From SZAS-79 sp965279075 (GTDB taxonomy: Bacteria > Pseudomonadota > Gammaproteobacteria > Burkholderiales > SG8-39), in contig CBDIHI010000012.1 in assembly GCA_965279075.1 (NCBI GenBank), forward strand, positions 496,001 through 560,000: a stretch of DNA of 64,000 nucleotides, in the 5' to 3' direction. The notes under the pieces were generated by a model. The model saw only the letters and a program-made list of their open reading frames with translations, had not been told where the DNA came from and did not search any database. Both the position numbers and the translations under genes were made by a program. Shown here piece by piece: positions 10,694 to 18,375 of this stretch; position 1 is the first letter of the stretch, and every line of letters begins with the position of its first letter.

Positions 10694-11521
10694 ATGGCAC
10701 TCATCAAGGTCAAACCCACATCGCCGGGGCGCCGTTCGCTGGTCAAGGTCGTCAGCCCCGACCTGCACAAAGGTGCACCGCACGCCCCGTTGCTGCTTCC
10801 CCAGAGCAAGAAGGCGGGCCGCAACAACCATGGCCGCATCACGATGCGCCACCAGGGCGGCGGCCACAAGCAGCATTACCGGATTGTCGACTTCAAGCGC
10901 GGCAAGGACGGGGTCACTGCGAAAGTCGAAAGGCTCGAATACGATCCGAACCGCAGTGCCAATCTGGCCCTCCTGCTGTACGCAGACGGGGAGCGTCGCT
11001 ACATCATCGCCCCCAAGGGCGTGGGCGCGGATACGCAGCTGGTCTCCGGTCCGGAAGCGCCGATCAAGCCGGGCAATGCGCTGCCGCTGCGCAATATCCC
11101 CGTCGGCACGACGATCCATTGCATCGAGATGCTGCCCGGCAAGGGCGCGCAGATCGCCCGTTCCGCCGGTGCCAGCGCGCAGTTGCTCGCGCGTGAAGGA
11201 AGTTACGCGCAGCTCAGGCTGCGTTCCGGCGAAATCCGCAAGGTGCACGTCGATTGCCGCGCGACCATCGGTGAGGTCGGCAACGAAGAGCACAACCTGC
11301 GCTCCATCGGCAAGGCGGGTGCGAAGCGCTGGCGGGGCATTCGCCCGACGGTGCGCGGCGTGGCGATGAACCCGATCGACCACCCGCACGGTGGCGGCGA
11401 AGGACGTACTTCCTCCGGGCGACCCCCGGTTTCCCCCTGGGGCACGCAGACCAAGGGTTACAAGACTCGGCGCAACAAGCGGACCACGGGCATGATCGTC
11501 CGCGACCGCCGCCGTTCATAA
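10694..11521 (+). CDS. rplB: 50S ribosomal protein L2
   Basis: Large-subunit protein needed for subunit association and peptidyl transfer, 275 aa. It shows MALIKVKPTSPGRRSLVKVV, RNNHGRITMRHQGGGHKQHY and the near-invariant MNPIDHPHGGGEGR loop with its conserved His. The gene begins 3 bases after rplW, so it depends on upstream translation. Confidence 0.98.
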   Translation: MALIKVKPTSPGRRSLVKVVSPDLHKGAPHAPLLLPQSKKAGRNNHGRITMRHQGGGHKQHYRIVDFKRGKDGVTAKVERLEYDPNRSANLALLLYADGERRYIIAPKGVGADTQLVSGPEAPIKPGNALPLRNIPVGTTIHCIEMLPGKGAQIARSAGASAQLLAREGSYAQLRLRSGEIRKVHVDCRATIGEVGNEEHNLRSIGKAGAKRWRGIRPTVRGVAMNPIDHPHGGGEGRTSSGRPPVSPWGTQTKGYKTRRNKRTTGMIVRDRRRS

Positions 11522-11539
11522 CCAGGCGCGAGGAAAAAA

Positions 11540-11839
11540 ATGGCGCGTTCAATAAAGAAAGGTCCCTTCGTGGACCACCACCTGCTCGACAAGGTCGATG
11601 CAATCCGCGGCACCAACGACAAGCGGCCCATCAAGACCTGGTCCCGCCGTTCGACGATCGTCCCCGATTTCGTGGGACTGACGATCGCCGTGCATAACGG
11701 CAAGCAGCATATCCCCGTGTTCGTCACGGAAAACATGGTCGGCCACAAGCTTGGCGAGTTCGCGCTGACGCGGACTTTCAAGGGCCACTCGGCCGACAAG
11801 AAGACTTCCGGCACGCCTACGGCGGCGCCGAAGAAGTAA
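11540..11839 (+). CDS. rpsS: 30S ribosomal protein S19
   Basis: Small-subunit head protein, 99 aa. It is recognised by MARSIKKGPFVDHHL, TWSRRSTIVPDFVGLTIAVH and GHKLGEFALTRTFKGH. The C terminus runs about 7 residues past the usual 92, with a Lys/Thr/Ala/Pro-rich tail. AGGAAAAAA precedes the ATG. Confidence 0.98.
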   Translation: MARSIKKGPFVDHHLLDKVDAIRGTNDKRPIKTWSRRSTIVPDFVGLTIAVHNGKQHIPVFVTENMVGHKLGEFALTRTFKGHSADKKTSGTPTAAPKK

Positions 11840-11848
11840 GGAGCACTC

Positions 11849-12178
11849 ATGGAAACCAAAGCATCCCTGCGCGGTGCGCACCTTTCGGCCCAGAAGGGCC
11901 GGCTGGTTGCGGACCAGATTCGCGGCCTGCCGGTGGACAGGGCGCTCAACGTGCTCGCGTTCAGCCCGAAAAAAGGCGCTGTCCTCATCAAGAAGGTGCT
12001 CGAGTCGGCAATAGCCAACGCCGAGCACAACGACGGCGCGGATATCGACGCGCTGAAGGTCAAGACGATTCACGTCGAGCGAGGCGCGTTTCTGAAGCGC
12101 TTCCAGGCGCGTGCGAAGGGCCGCGGCAACCGCGTGCTCAAGCATTCTTGCCACATTTACATCACGGTCGGGGACTAA
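11849..12178 (+). CDS. rplV: 50S ribosomal protein L22
   Basis: Tunnel-lining protein of 109 aa. LRGAHLSAQKGRLVADQIRG and the beta-hairpin region ERGAFLKRFQARAKGRGNRV are typical; the hairpin tip reaches into the nascent-chain tunnel, where macrolide-resistance changes occur in other species. It ends in HIYITVGD and lies 9 bases after rpsS. Confidence 0.97.
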   Translation: METKASLRGAHLSAQKGRLVADQIRGLPVDRALNVLAFSPKKGAVLIKKVLESAIANAEHNDGADIDALKVKTIHVERGAFLKRFQARAKGRGNRVLKHSCHIYITVGD

Positions 12179-12187
12179 GAGGCGCTT

Positions 12188-13147
12188 ATGGGACAGAAAA
12201 TCCATCCGATCGGTTTCCGGCTCGCGGTCAACAAGAACTGGAGCTCGCGCTGGTATGCCAACAAGGCGAACTACACGGGTATGCTCGCGGAAGACATCAA
12301 GGTCCGCGCCTTCCTCAAGAAGAAGCTGAAGCACGCGTCAGTCGGCCGAGTGCTGATCGAGCGCCCTGCCAAGGACGCGCGCATCACGATCTTCTCGTCC
12401 CGCCCGGGCGTTGTGATCGGCAAGAAGGGCGAGGAAATCGAGGCGCTGAAGGCTGACCTGCGTAAATTGATGGGCGTGCAGCAGGTGCACGTCAACATCG
12501 AGGAAATCAGGAAGCCCGAGACAGACGCGCAGCTGATCTCCGATTCGATCGCGCAACAGCTCGAGAAGCGGATCATGTTCCGCCGCGCGATGAAGCGTGC
12601 GATGCAGAACGCGATGCGCCTCGGCGCCCAGGGCATCAAGATCATGAGCGCGGGTCGCCTGAACGGGGTCGAAATTTCGCGCACTGAGTGGTATCGCGAA
12701 GGCCGCGTGCCCCTGCATACCCTGCGCGCCGACATCGACTACGGCTTCAGTGAGGCATTGACCACCTACGGGATCATCGGCATCAAGGTCTGGGTGTACA
12801 AGGGCGACATGGTTGCCAAGGCTGACGCACAAGCCCCGGCAGTTGCGTCTGCCACGCCTGCGTCAGAGGATCCGGCGGCAGCGCGGAAGGCAAAAAAGCC
12901 GGCCCCGCGTCCCGGCGCCAAACGCACCGCCGCTGTGAAGCCCGAGGGCGATGGCGTGGCCAAGAAGCCCGCCACCCGCCGTCCCGCGACCAAGAAGGCC
13001 GAGGGCGAAGGCGAGGGCGGCGCATCTGTTCCCGCGACCGCCGCCGACAAGCCGAAGACCACGGTGAAGCGCATCCGCAAACCTGCGGCCAAGGAAGGCG
13101 CAGCCCCCGCCCCCGAATCGGGCGGCGATGAGGGCAAGAAGGAGTAA
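12188..13147 (+). CDS. rpsC: 30S ribosomal protein S3 with a long C-terminal tail
   Basis: mRNA-entry protein of the small subunit. Residues 1 to about 213 are a normal S3 (MGQKIHPIGFRL, KH domain with RPGVVIGKKGEEIE, VPLHTLRADIDYG, and KVWVYKGDM). They are followed by about 105 residues of low-complexity Ala, Lys, Pro, Gly and Glu, for 319 aa in total; E. coli S3 has 233. The tail is in the same frame, keeps high third-position GC and ends 3 bases before rplP, so it is not an assembly artefact. It should be disordered and basic and may contact mRNA. Confidence 0.97.
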   Translation: MGQKIHPIGFRLAVNKNWSSRWYANKANYTGMLAEDIKVRAFLKKKLKHASVGRVLIERPAKDARITIFSSRPGVVIGKKGEEIEALKADLRKLMGVQQVHVNIEEIRKPETDAQLISDSIAQQLEKRIMFRRAMKRAMQNAMRLGAQGIKIMSAGRLNGVEISRTEWYREGRVPLHTLRADIDYGFSEALTTYGIIGIKVWVYKGDMVAKADAQAPAVASATPASEDPAAARKAKKPAPRPGAKRTAAVKPEGDGVAKKPATRRPATKKAEGEGEGGASVPATAADKPKTTVKRIRKPAAKEGAAPAPESGGDEGKKE

Positions 13148-13150
13148 CAA

Positions 13151-13564
13151 ATGCTTCAGCCATCACGCACAAAGTATCGCAAGCAGCAGAAGGGCCGCAA
13201 CACCGGCAAGGCCACCCGTGGAAACAAGGTGTCCTTCGGCGAGTACGGCCTGAAAGCCATCGGCCGCGGCCGGCTTACCGCGCGGCAGATCGAGGCCGCA
13301 CGTCGTGCCATGACGCGCCACATCAAGCGGGGCGGCCGGATCTGGATCCGTATTTTCCCGGACAAGCCGATCTCGACCAAGCCCGCCGAGGTCCGCATGG
13401 GCAACGGCAAGGGCAACCCGGAGTACTTTGTCGCTGAAATTCAGCCCGGCAAGGTGCTGTACGAGATGGACGGCGTCGACGAACCGTTGGCACGCGAGGC
13501 TTTCGCGCTCGCCGCGGCGAAGCTGCCCATCAAGACCGCATTCGTCCACCGCATGTTGGGGTAA
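13151..13564 (+). CDS. rplP: 50S ribosomal protein L16
   Basis: Large-subunit protein at the A-site finger, 137 aa. It opens MLQPSRTKYRKQQKGRN and contains RGGRIWIRIFPDKPIS and MGNGKGNPEYFVAEI; the Arg in the latter region of the E. coli protein is hydroxylated by YcfD. AGGAG lies within the end of rpsC, 3 bases apart. Confidence 0.97.
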   Translation: MLQPSRTKYRKQQKGRNTGKATRGNKVSFGEYGLKAIGRGRLTARQIEAARRAMTRHIKRGGRIWIRIFPDKPISTKPAEVRMGNGKGNPEYFVAEIQPGKVLYEMDGVDEPLAREAFALAAAKLPIKTAFVHRMLG

Positions 13565-13567
13565 GCC

Positions 13568-13759
13568 ATGAAATCCAACGACCTCCGCGCCAAGAACACC
13601 GATGAGCTCTCCAAGGAGCTGCATGACCTGCTCAAGGCGCAATTCGGGCTGCGGATGCAGCTCGCCACCCAGCAACTGACCAACACCAGCCAGATGAAGA
13701 AGGTTCGTCGCGACATCGCTCGCGTCCGCACCGTGCTGAAGGAAAAGGCGCCCCAATGA
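13568..13759 (+). CDS. rpmC: 50S ribosomal protein L29
   Basis: Two-helix protein at the tunnel exit, 63 aa. DLRAKNTDELSKELHDL and the C-terminal QMKKVRRDIARVRTVLKEK are characteristic. It begins 3 bases after rplP and its stop overlaps the rpsQ start by 4 bases. Confidence 0.96.
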   Translation: MKSNDLRAKNTDELSKELHDLLKAQFGLRMQLATQQLTNTSQMKKVRRDIARVRTVLKEKAPQ

Positions 13760-14052
13760 CGACCGTACAAGCGACTCCCGGAAAAGCGGCACCGGCGGAA
13801 AAAAACCAGCGCACGCTCGTCGGGCGCGTGGTGAGCGACAAGATGCAGAAGACCGTGACGGTCTTGGTCGAGCGCAAGGTCAAGCACCCGCGCATCGGCA
13901 AGATCATCACCCGATCCAGCAAGTACCACGCTCACTCCGAGAGCAATGAGTTCAAGGAGGGCGACCTGGTTGAGATTTCCGAGTGCCGGCCGATCTCGAA
14001 GACCAAGGCCTGGAAGGTGACCAAGCTGCTGGAGAAGTCGAAAATAGTTTGA
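13756..14052 (+). CDS. rpsQ: 30S ribosomal protein S17
   Basis: Early-assembly small-subunit protein, 98 aa. The OB-fold core begins at NQRTLVGRVVSDKMQKTVTV, and DLVEISECRPISKTKAWKV is conserved. It has an N-terminal extension of about 16 residues rich in Ala, Pro and Lys compared with E. coli S17. The start overlaps rpmC (ATGA), which supports the extended N terminus. It is the last gene before the internal promoter at 14067. Confidence 0.97.
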   Translation: MTTVQATPGKAAPAEKNQRTLVGRVVSDKMQKTVTVLVERKVKHPRIGKIITRSSKYHAHSESNEFKEGDLVEISECRPISKTKAWKVTKLLEKSKIV

Positions 14053-14066
14053 TTTCTTCGCCCTGC

Positions 14067-14095
14067 TTGCATCGGGGGCAGAGTCACGTTATAAT
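14067..14095 (+). promoter_or_regulatory. Internal promoter before rplN
   Basis: TTGCAT at 14067-14072 and a consensus TATAAT at 14090-14095 are 17 bases apart, in a 157-base gap between rpsQ and rplN. This would give the spc half of the super-operon its own transcript. Confidence 0.75.
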
Positions 14096-14106
14096 TTAAA
14101 GCTTTC

Positions 14107-14134
14107 CCGCTTCCGGAAACTCTTCCGGTAGCGG
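14107..14134 (+). promoter_or_regulatory. Leader hairpin downstream of the rplN promoter
   Basis: A 12-base stem with one mismatch, CCGCTTCCGGAA pairing with TTCCGGTAGCGG around a 4-base loop (ACTC), starts close to the predicted transcription start. It would sit at or near the 5' end of the rplN transcript, where it could stabilise mRNA or bind a regulator. No T tract follows. Confidence 0.55.
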
Positions 14135-14209
14135 ATTCGACCCGGACGGGATCCAAAACTGCCTGTGCCGCCAGTAGGCGACGCAGACAAGTTGGATGGA
14201 GAACTACCA

Positions 14210-14578
14210 ATGATTCAGATGCAGTCCATTCTGGACGTCGCAGACAACACCGGCGCACGCGCGGTCATGTGCATCAAGGTGCTCGGCGGGTCCAAGCGTC
14301 GCTACGCAGGCATCGGCGACATCATCAAGGTGAGCATCAAGGATGCTGCGCCCCGCGGTCGCGTGAAGAAGGGCGAGATCTACCACGCCGTCGTCGTGCG
14401 CACCGCCAAGGGCGTGCGCCGCGCAGACGGATCGCTCATCAAGTTCGACGGCAATGCTGCCGTGCTTCTGTCCGCAAAATTCGAGCCGATTGGCACCCGC
14501 ATCTTCGGGCCGGTGACCAGGGAGCTGCGCACCGAGCGATTCATGAAGATCGTGTCGCTGGCGCCGGAAGTCCTGTAA
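14210..14578 (+). CDS. rplN: 50S ribosomal protein L14
   Basis: Large-subunit protein at the intersubunit face, 122 aa. The start at 14210 gives the canonical MIQMQSILDVADNTGAR; the GTG at 14165 in the same frame has no family support. KVLGGSKRRYAGIGDIIKVS is the signature. GGAGAA precedes the ATG. First gene of the spc section. Confidence 0.98.
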   Translation: MIQMQSILDVADNTGARAVMCIKVLGGSKRRYAGIGDIIKVSIKDAAPRGRVKKGEIYHAVVVRTAKGVRRADGSLIKFDGNAAVLLSAKFEPIGTRIFGPVTRELRTERFMKIVSLAPEVL

Positions 14579-14588
14579 GGAGCCGACC

Positions 14589-14906
14589 ATGAACCGAATC
14601 AAGAAAGGCGACGAGGTAATCGTCATCACGGGCCGCGACAAGGGCAAGCGGGGCGCGGTGCTGCGTCGCGTCGACGACGAGCACGTGGTCGTCGAGGGCG
14701 TGAACCGGGTGAAGAAGCATACCCGCCCGAACCCCATGAAGGGCATCACCGGCGGCATCGTCGACAAGGACCTGCCGATCCACATCTCCAACGTCGCGCT
14801 GTTCAATCCGGCGACCCAGAAAGCCGACCGCGTGGGCATCAAGAGCCTCGAGGGCGGACGCAAGGTCCGGGTGTTCAAGTCGAACGGCGAACAGGTCGAC
14901 GCTTAA
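14589..14906 (+). CDS. rplX: 50S ribosomal protein L24
   Basis: Assembly-initiator protein of the large subunit, 105 aa. The KOW motif is visible at the N terminus (KKGDEVIVITGRDKGKRGAV), followed by VEGVNRVKKHTRPNP. It lies 10 bases after rplN with AAGGAG as ribosome binding site. Confidence 0.97.
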   Translation: MNRIKKGDEVIVITGRDKGKRGAVLRRVDDEHVVVEGVNRVKKHTRPNPMKGITGGIVDKDLPIHISNVALFNPATQKADRVGIKSLEGGRKVRVFKSNGEQVDA

Positions 14907-14915
14907 GGAGCGCAC

Positions 14916-15515
14916 ATGGCGAAAGCAGCAGCCCCGGCGGCATCGGCCGGACAACAATCGACGAAGGGCGCGCAGAACGCGCGCCTGCATTCGATCTATC
15001 GCGAGAAGATCGTCCCCGACCTGATGAAGAAGTTCGGGTACAAATCGGTCATGCAGGTCCCCCGCGTCCAGAAGATCACGCTGAACATGGGCGTGGGCGA
15101 TGCGACGAGCGACAAGAAGATCCTCGACGCGGCGGTGGGCGACATGATCAAGATCGCCGGCCAGAAGCCGGTGGTGACCAAGTCGCGCAAGTCGATAGCG
15201 GCCTTCAAACTGCGCGCCGGCGTGCCGATCGGCTGCATGGTCACGCTGCGCGGCGCGCGGATGTACGAATTCCTCGACCGCCTGGTGACGATCGCCATCC
15301 CCCGCATCCGCGACTTCCGCGGCATCTCGGGGCGTGCTTTTGACGGCCGCGGCAACTACAACCTGGGCGTCAAGGAACAGATCATCTTCCCCGAGATCGA
15401 CTACGACAAGGTCGACACGCTGCGCGGCATGAACATCAGCATTTCCACCACTGCAAAAACCGACGAAGAGGCGCGTGCCCTGCTGGCTGCGTTCCGCTTC
15501 CCGTTCCGGACCTGA
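14916..15515 (+). CDS. rplE: 50S ribosomal protein L5 with N-terminal extension
   Basis: 5S rRNA-binding protein of 199 aa. The family core starts near residue 25 (LHSIYREKIVPDLMKKFGYK) and includes GDMIKIAGQKPVVTKSRKSI and the C-terminal FPEIDYDKVDTLRGMNISI. About 20 Ala/Gln/Ser-rich residues precede the core; E. coli L5 has 179 aa. TAAGGAG before the ATG at 14916 supports the longer form. In E. coli the rplX-rplE border is the S8 repressor site. Confidence 0.97.
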   Translation: MAKAAAPAASAGQQSTKGAQNARLHSIYREKIVPDLMKKFGYKSVMQVPRVQKITLNMGVGDATSDKKILDAAVGDMIKIAGQKPVVTKSRKSIAAFKLRAGVPIGCMVTLRGARMYEFLDRLVTIAIPRIRDFRGISGRAFDGRGNYNLGVKEQIIFPEIDYDKVDTLRGMNISISTTAKTDEEARALLAAFRFPFRT

Positions 15516-15526
15516 GGTAACCAGCC

Positions 15527-15832
15527 ATGGCCAAACTCGCCCTGATCAACCGCGACAAGAAGCGCCGCGAAACCGTCAAGAAATTCAAGGTGAAGCGCGC
15601 CGCGCTTCTCGAGATCATCAACAACCAGAAGTCCTCCGACGAGGATCGGGAGGCTGCGCGCGTGAAGTTCCAGTTGCTGCCGCGCAACGCTTCGCCGGTG
15701 CGCGTGCGCAACCGCTGTTCGATCACGGGTCGCCCGCGTGGTGTCTACCGAAAATTCGGGCTGGGCAGGAGCAAGCTTCGCGACTTCATCATGGCCGGCG
15801 AAGTGCCGGGCGTGATCAAGGCCAGCTGGTAA
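15527..15832 (+). CDS. rpsN: 30S ribosomal protein S14
   Basis: Small-subunit head protein of 101 aa, the long zinc-free form: there is no CxxC pair, only the single Cys in NRCSITGRPRG. RKFGLGRSKLRDFIMAGEVP is conserved. It starts 11 bases after rplE. Confidence 0.97.
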   Translation: MAKLALINRDKKRRETVKKFKVKRAALLEIINNQKSSDEDREAARVKFQLLPRNASPVRVRNRCSITGRPRGVYRKFGLGRSKLRDFIMAGEVPGVIKASW

Positions 15833-15844
15833 GGAGAGAGCCGC

Positions 15845-16240
15845 ATGAGCATGAGTGATCCGATCGCCGACATGCTGACGCGCATTCGCAATGCGCAGAT
15901 GGTCGGCCACGTTGAAGTGAAGATGCCGGCTTCGAAGCTGAAGTCGTCGATCGCCAAGGTCCTGAAGGACGAAGGCTATATCGAGGACTACGCCCAGCGG
16001 GACAAGGACGGCAAGTCCGAACTCGTGGTGAGCCTCAAGTACTACGCCGGCCGCCCCGTGATCGAGAAGATAGAGCGCATTTCGAAACCGGGCCTGCGGG
16101 TCTACAAGGGTCACGACGACCTGCCCAAGGTGATGAACGGGCTGGGAATCGCCATCCTTTCGACCTCGCGCGGCGTGATGACGGATGGCAAGGCTCGTGC
16201 CAGCGGCGTCGGCGGCGAAGTCCTTTGCATCGTGGCCTAA
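15845..16240 (+). CDS. rpsH: 30S ribosomal protein S8
   Basis: Central-domain assembly protein, 131 aa. MSMSDPIADMLTRIRNAQM and the C-terminal GLGIAILSTSRGVMTDGKAR are standard. S8 is the translational repressor of the spc operon in enterobacteria. AGGAGAG lies ahead of the ATG. Confidence 0.97.
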   Translation: MSMSDPIADMLTRIRNAQMVGHVEVKMPASKLKSSIAKVLKDEGYIEDYAQRDKDGKSELVVSLKYYAGRPVIEKIERISKPGLRVYKGHDDLPKVMNGLGIAILSTSRGVMTDGKARASGVGGEVLCIVA

Positions 16241-16250
16241 GGAACAGACC

Positions 16251-16784
16251 ATGTCGCGAATTGGAAAAAACCCGATTGTGCTGCCCAAGGGCGTCGAACT
16301 GACGATCGCCAGCGGCCAGATCTCCGTCAAGGGCCCGCTCGGCGTCATCGCGCGCCCGCTCGACCCCAACGTGGGCATCGACAGGGAAGGCGAGAACCTG
16401 CAGTGCAAGGTTCTCGGGAACTCCCGCCATGCCAAGGCGATGTTCGGCACCGTGCGCGCGCTGGTGTCCAACATGGTGGTGGGCGTGACCAAGGGCTGGG
16501 AGAAGAAGCTCCAGCTGGTCGGGGTCGGTTACCGCGCTCAGGCACAGGGCGACAAGCTCAACCTGACGCTCGGCTTCTCGCACCCTGTCGTCCACCAGAT
16601 GCCCAAGGGCGTGAAGGTGGCGACCCCGACGCAGACCGAAATCCTGATCAGCGGCGTCGACAAGCAGCAGGTCGGCCAGGTGGCCGCAGAAGTGCGCGCC
16701 TACCGCGCTCCCGAGCCGTACAAGGGCAAGGGCGTGCGCTATTCCGACGAGACCATCGTCTTGAAAGAGACGAAGAAGAAGTAA
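16251..16784 (+). CDS. rplF: 50S ribosomal protein L6
   Basis: Large-subunit protein near the factor-binding centre, 177 aa. The ATG at 16251 gives MSRIGKNPIVLPKGVEL, the canonical N terminus; the in-frame ATG at 16185 lies inside rpsH. The C-terminal signature APEPYKGKGVRY-type sequence is present (RAPEPYKGKGVRYSDE). It follows rpsH by 10 bases. Confidence 0.98.
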   Translation: MSRIGKNPIVLPKGVELTIASGQISVKGPLGVIARPLDPNVGIDREGENLQCKVLGNSRHAKAMFGTVRALVSNMVVGVTKGWEKKLQLVGVGYRAQAQGDKLNLTLGFSHPVVHQMPKGVKVATPTQTEILISGVDKQQVGQVAAEVRAYRAPEPYKGKGVRYSDETIVLKETKKK

Positions 16785-16796
16785 CGGAGCCCGATC

Positions 16797-17153
16797 ATGT
16801 TCGACAAAAACACAGCCCGGTTGCGCAGGGCGCGCAAGACCCGCGCAAAGATCCGCGAGATCGAAGCAATCCGTCTCACGGTCACGCGCACCAATTGCCA
16901 CATCTACGCGCAGATCACCGCGGGCGACGGCGCCACGGTCCTGGCGAGCGCGTCCACGGCCGAGAAGGAAGTGCGCGCGCAACTGAAGCATGGCGGAAAC
17001 GTCAAGGCGGCCGAAGTGGTGGGCCAGCGCATTGCGGAGAAGGCGAAAGCCGCAGGCATCGAGTCGGTCGCGTTCGACCGCGGCGGCTACCGGTATCACG
17101 GCCGCGTCAAGGCCCTAGCCGACGCGGCCCGCGCCGGCGGCCTCAAGTTCTAA
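16797..17153 (+). CDS. rplR: 50S ribosomal protein L18
   Basis: 5S rRNA-binding protein of 118 aa. The N-terminal basic stretch (NTARLRRARKTRAKIRE) and VTRTNCHIYAQI and FDRGGYRYHGRVKALADAAR are characteristic. It starts 12 bases after rplF. Confidence 0.97.
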   Translation: MFDKNTARLRRARKTRAKIREIEAIRLTVTRTNCHIYAQITAGDGATVLASASTAEKEVRAQLKHGGNVKAAEVVGQRIAEKAKAAGIESVAFDRGGYRYHGRVKALADAARAGGLKF

Positions 17154-17171
17154 GCCAGAGGAACACAAGTT

Positions 17172-17690
17172 ATGGCGAAGATGCAACCCAGGATGCAGAG
17201 CGAAGACCGCGGCGACGGTATGCGCGAGAAGATGATCGCGATCAATCGCGTCACCAAGGTGGTGAAGGGCGGCCGGATTCTCGGTTTTGCGGCGCTCACC
17301 GTGGTCGGTGACGGCGACGGCGGGGTCGGCATGGGCAAGGGCAAGGCGCGCGAAGTGCCGGTCGCCGTCCAGAAAGCCATGGACGAAGCCCGCAGGAAGC
17401 AGGTCAAGATCAGCCTCAAGAGCGGTACGCTGCATCACGCGGTGATCGGGCGCCACGGCGCGGCCGTGGTCCTGATGCAGCCCGCCTCGGACGGTACCGG
17501 CATCATTGCCGGCGGTCCGATGCGCGCGGTGTTCGAGGTGATGGGCGTGACCAACGTCCTCGCCAAGTGCTTCGGTTCGACCAATCCGTACAACGTCGTG
17601 CGCGCCACGCTCAACGGCCTGCTCGCGATGAACACACCGGCCGAGATCGCCGCCAAGCGCGGCAAGAAGGTCGAAGAGATTCTGGCCTGA
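17172..17690 (+). CDS. rpsE: 30S ribosomal protein S5
   Basis: Decoding-fidelity protein of 172 aa. The double-stranded RNA-binding fold starts at REKMIAINRVTKVVKGGRIL, and the spectinomycin loop VVKGGR is wild type. The nucleotide-like Gly-rich loop GDGDGGVGMGKGKAREVP is intact. The ATG follows AGAGGAACACAAGTT. Confidence 0.97.
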   Translation: MAKMQPRMQSEDRGDGMREKMIAINRVTKVVKGGRILGFAALTVVGDGDGGVGMGKGKAREVPVAVQKAMDEARRKQVKISLKSGTLHHAVIGRHGAAVVLMQPASDGTGIIAGGPMRAVFEVMGVTNVLAKCFGSTNPYNVVRATLNGLLAMNTPAEIAAKRGKKVEEILA

Positions 17691-17701
17691 GGAACGAAGC
17701 C

Positions 17702-17884
17702 ATGGCAGACAAGAGAATCAAGGTGAAGCTCGTCAAGAGCACCGCGGGCTGCAAGCAGAGCCACCGTGACACGGTGCGCGGCCTCGGCCTCCGGCGCATG
17801 CACCACACGGTGGAACTCGAAGACACCCCGTCGGTGCGCGGCATGATCAACAAGGTCTACTACCTCGTCCAGGTAGTGGACTGA
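17702..17884 (+). CDS. rpmD: 50S ribosomal protein L30
   Basis: Small large-subunit protein, 60 aa. MADKRIKVKLVKSTAGCKQ and RGLGLRRMHHTVELEDTP are diagnostic. The frame is open further upstream, but the ATG at 17702, 11 bases after rpsE and preceded by GAGGAAC, gives the right N terminus. Confidence 0.97.
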   Translation: MADKRIKVKLVKSTAGCKQSHRDTVRGLGLRRMHHTVELEDTPSVRGMINKVYYLVQVVD

Positions 17885-17898
17885 TTCGGAGAAACGCA

Positions 17899-18354
17899 AT
17901 GCGCCTCAACGATCTGAAACCGGCAGAGGGTGCCAAACGCAACCGTCGCCGGGTCGGCCGCGGTATAGGTTCGGGCCTGGGCAAGACCGCCGGCCGCGGG
18001 CACAAGGGCCAGAAGTCGCGTTCGGGCGGCTTCCACAAGGTCGGCTTCGAAGGCGGCCAGATGCCGCTGCATCGTCGCCTGCCCAAGCGTGGATTTACCT
18101 CGCCGACGCAAGGGCTTACGGCCGAGGTTCGCCTCGACGACCTGCAAAGGATGCCGATCTCCGACATCGACCTCGACGCGCTCAAACTTGCCGGCGTGAT
18201 CCGCCGCGACGCTCTCGGTGCGAAAGTGATCCTATCCGGCAAGCTGGAGAAGAAAGTCAGCCTGAAGGGCATCAAGGTGACCAAGGGCGCGCGCGCAGCT
18301 ATCGAGGCGGCGGGCGGCAAGATCGAACTCGAGGAGGCTCAGCCGGCCGCCTAA
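17899..18354 (+). CDS. rplO: 50S ribosomal protein L15
   Basis: Late-assembly protein of 151 aa. It has the Gly/Arg/Lys-rich N terminus (KRNRRRVGRGIGSGLGKTAG), GHKGQKSRSGGF and FEGGQMPLHRRLPKRGF. The C terminus carries the family KVTKGARAAIEAAGG element. It lies between rpmD and secY as expected. Confidence 0.97.
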   Translation: MRLNDLKPAEGAKRNRRRVGRGIGSGLGKTAGRGHKGQKSRSGGFHKVGFEGGQMPLHRRLPKRGFTSPTQGLTAEVRLDDLQRMPISDIDLDALKLAGVIRRDALGAKVILSGKLEKKVSLKGIKVTKGARAAIEAAGGKIELEEAQPAA

Positions 18355-18375
18355 CGGCGCCGACTGATCACCACC

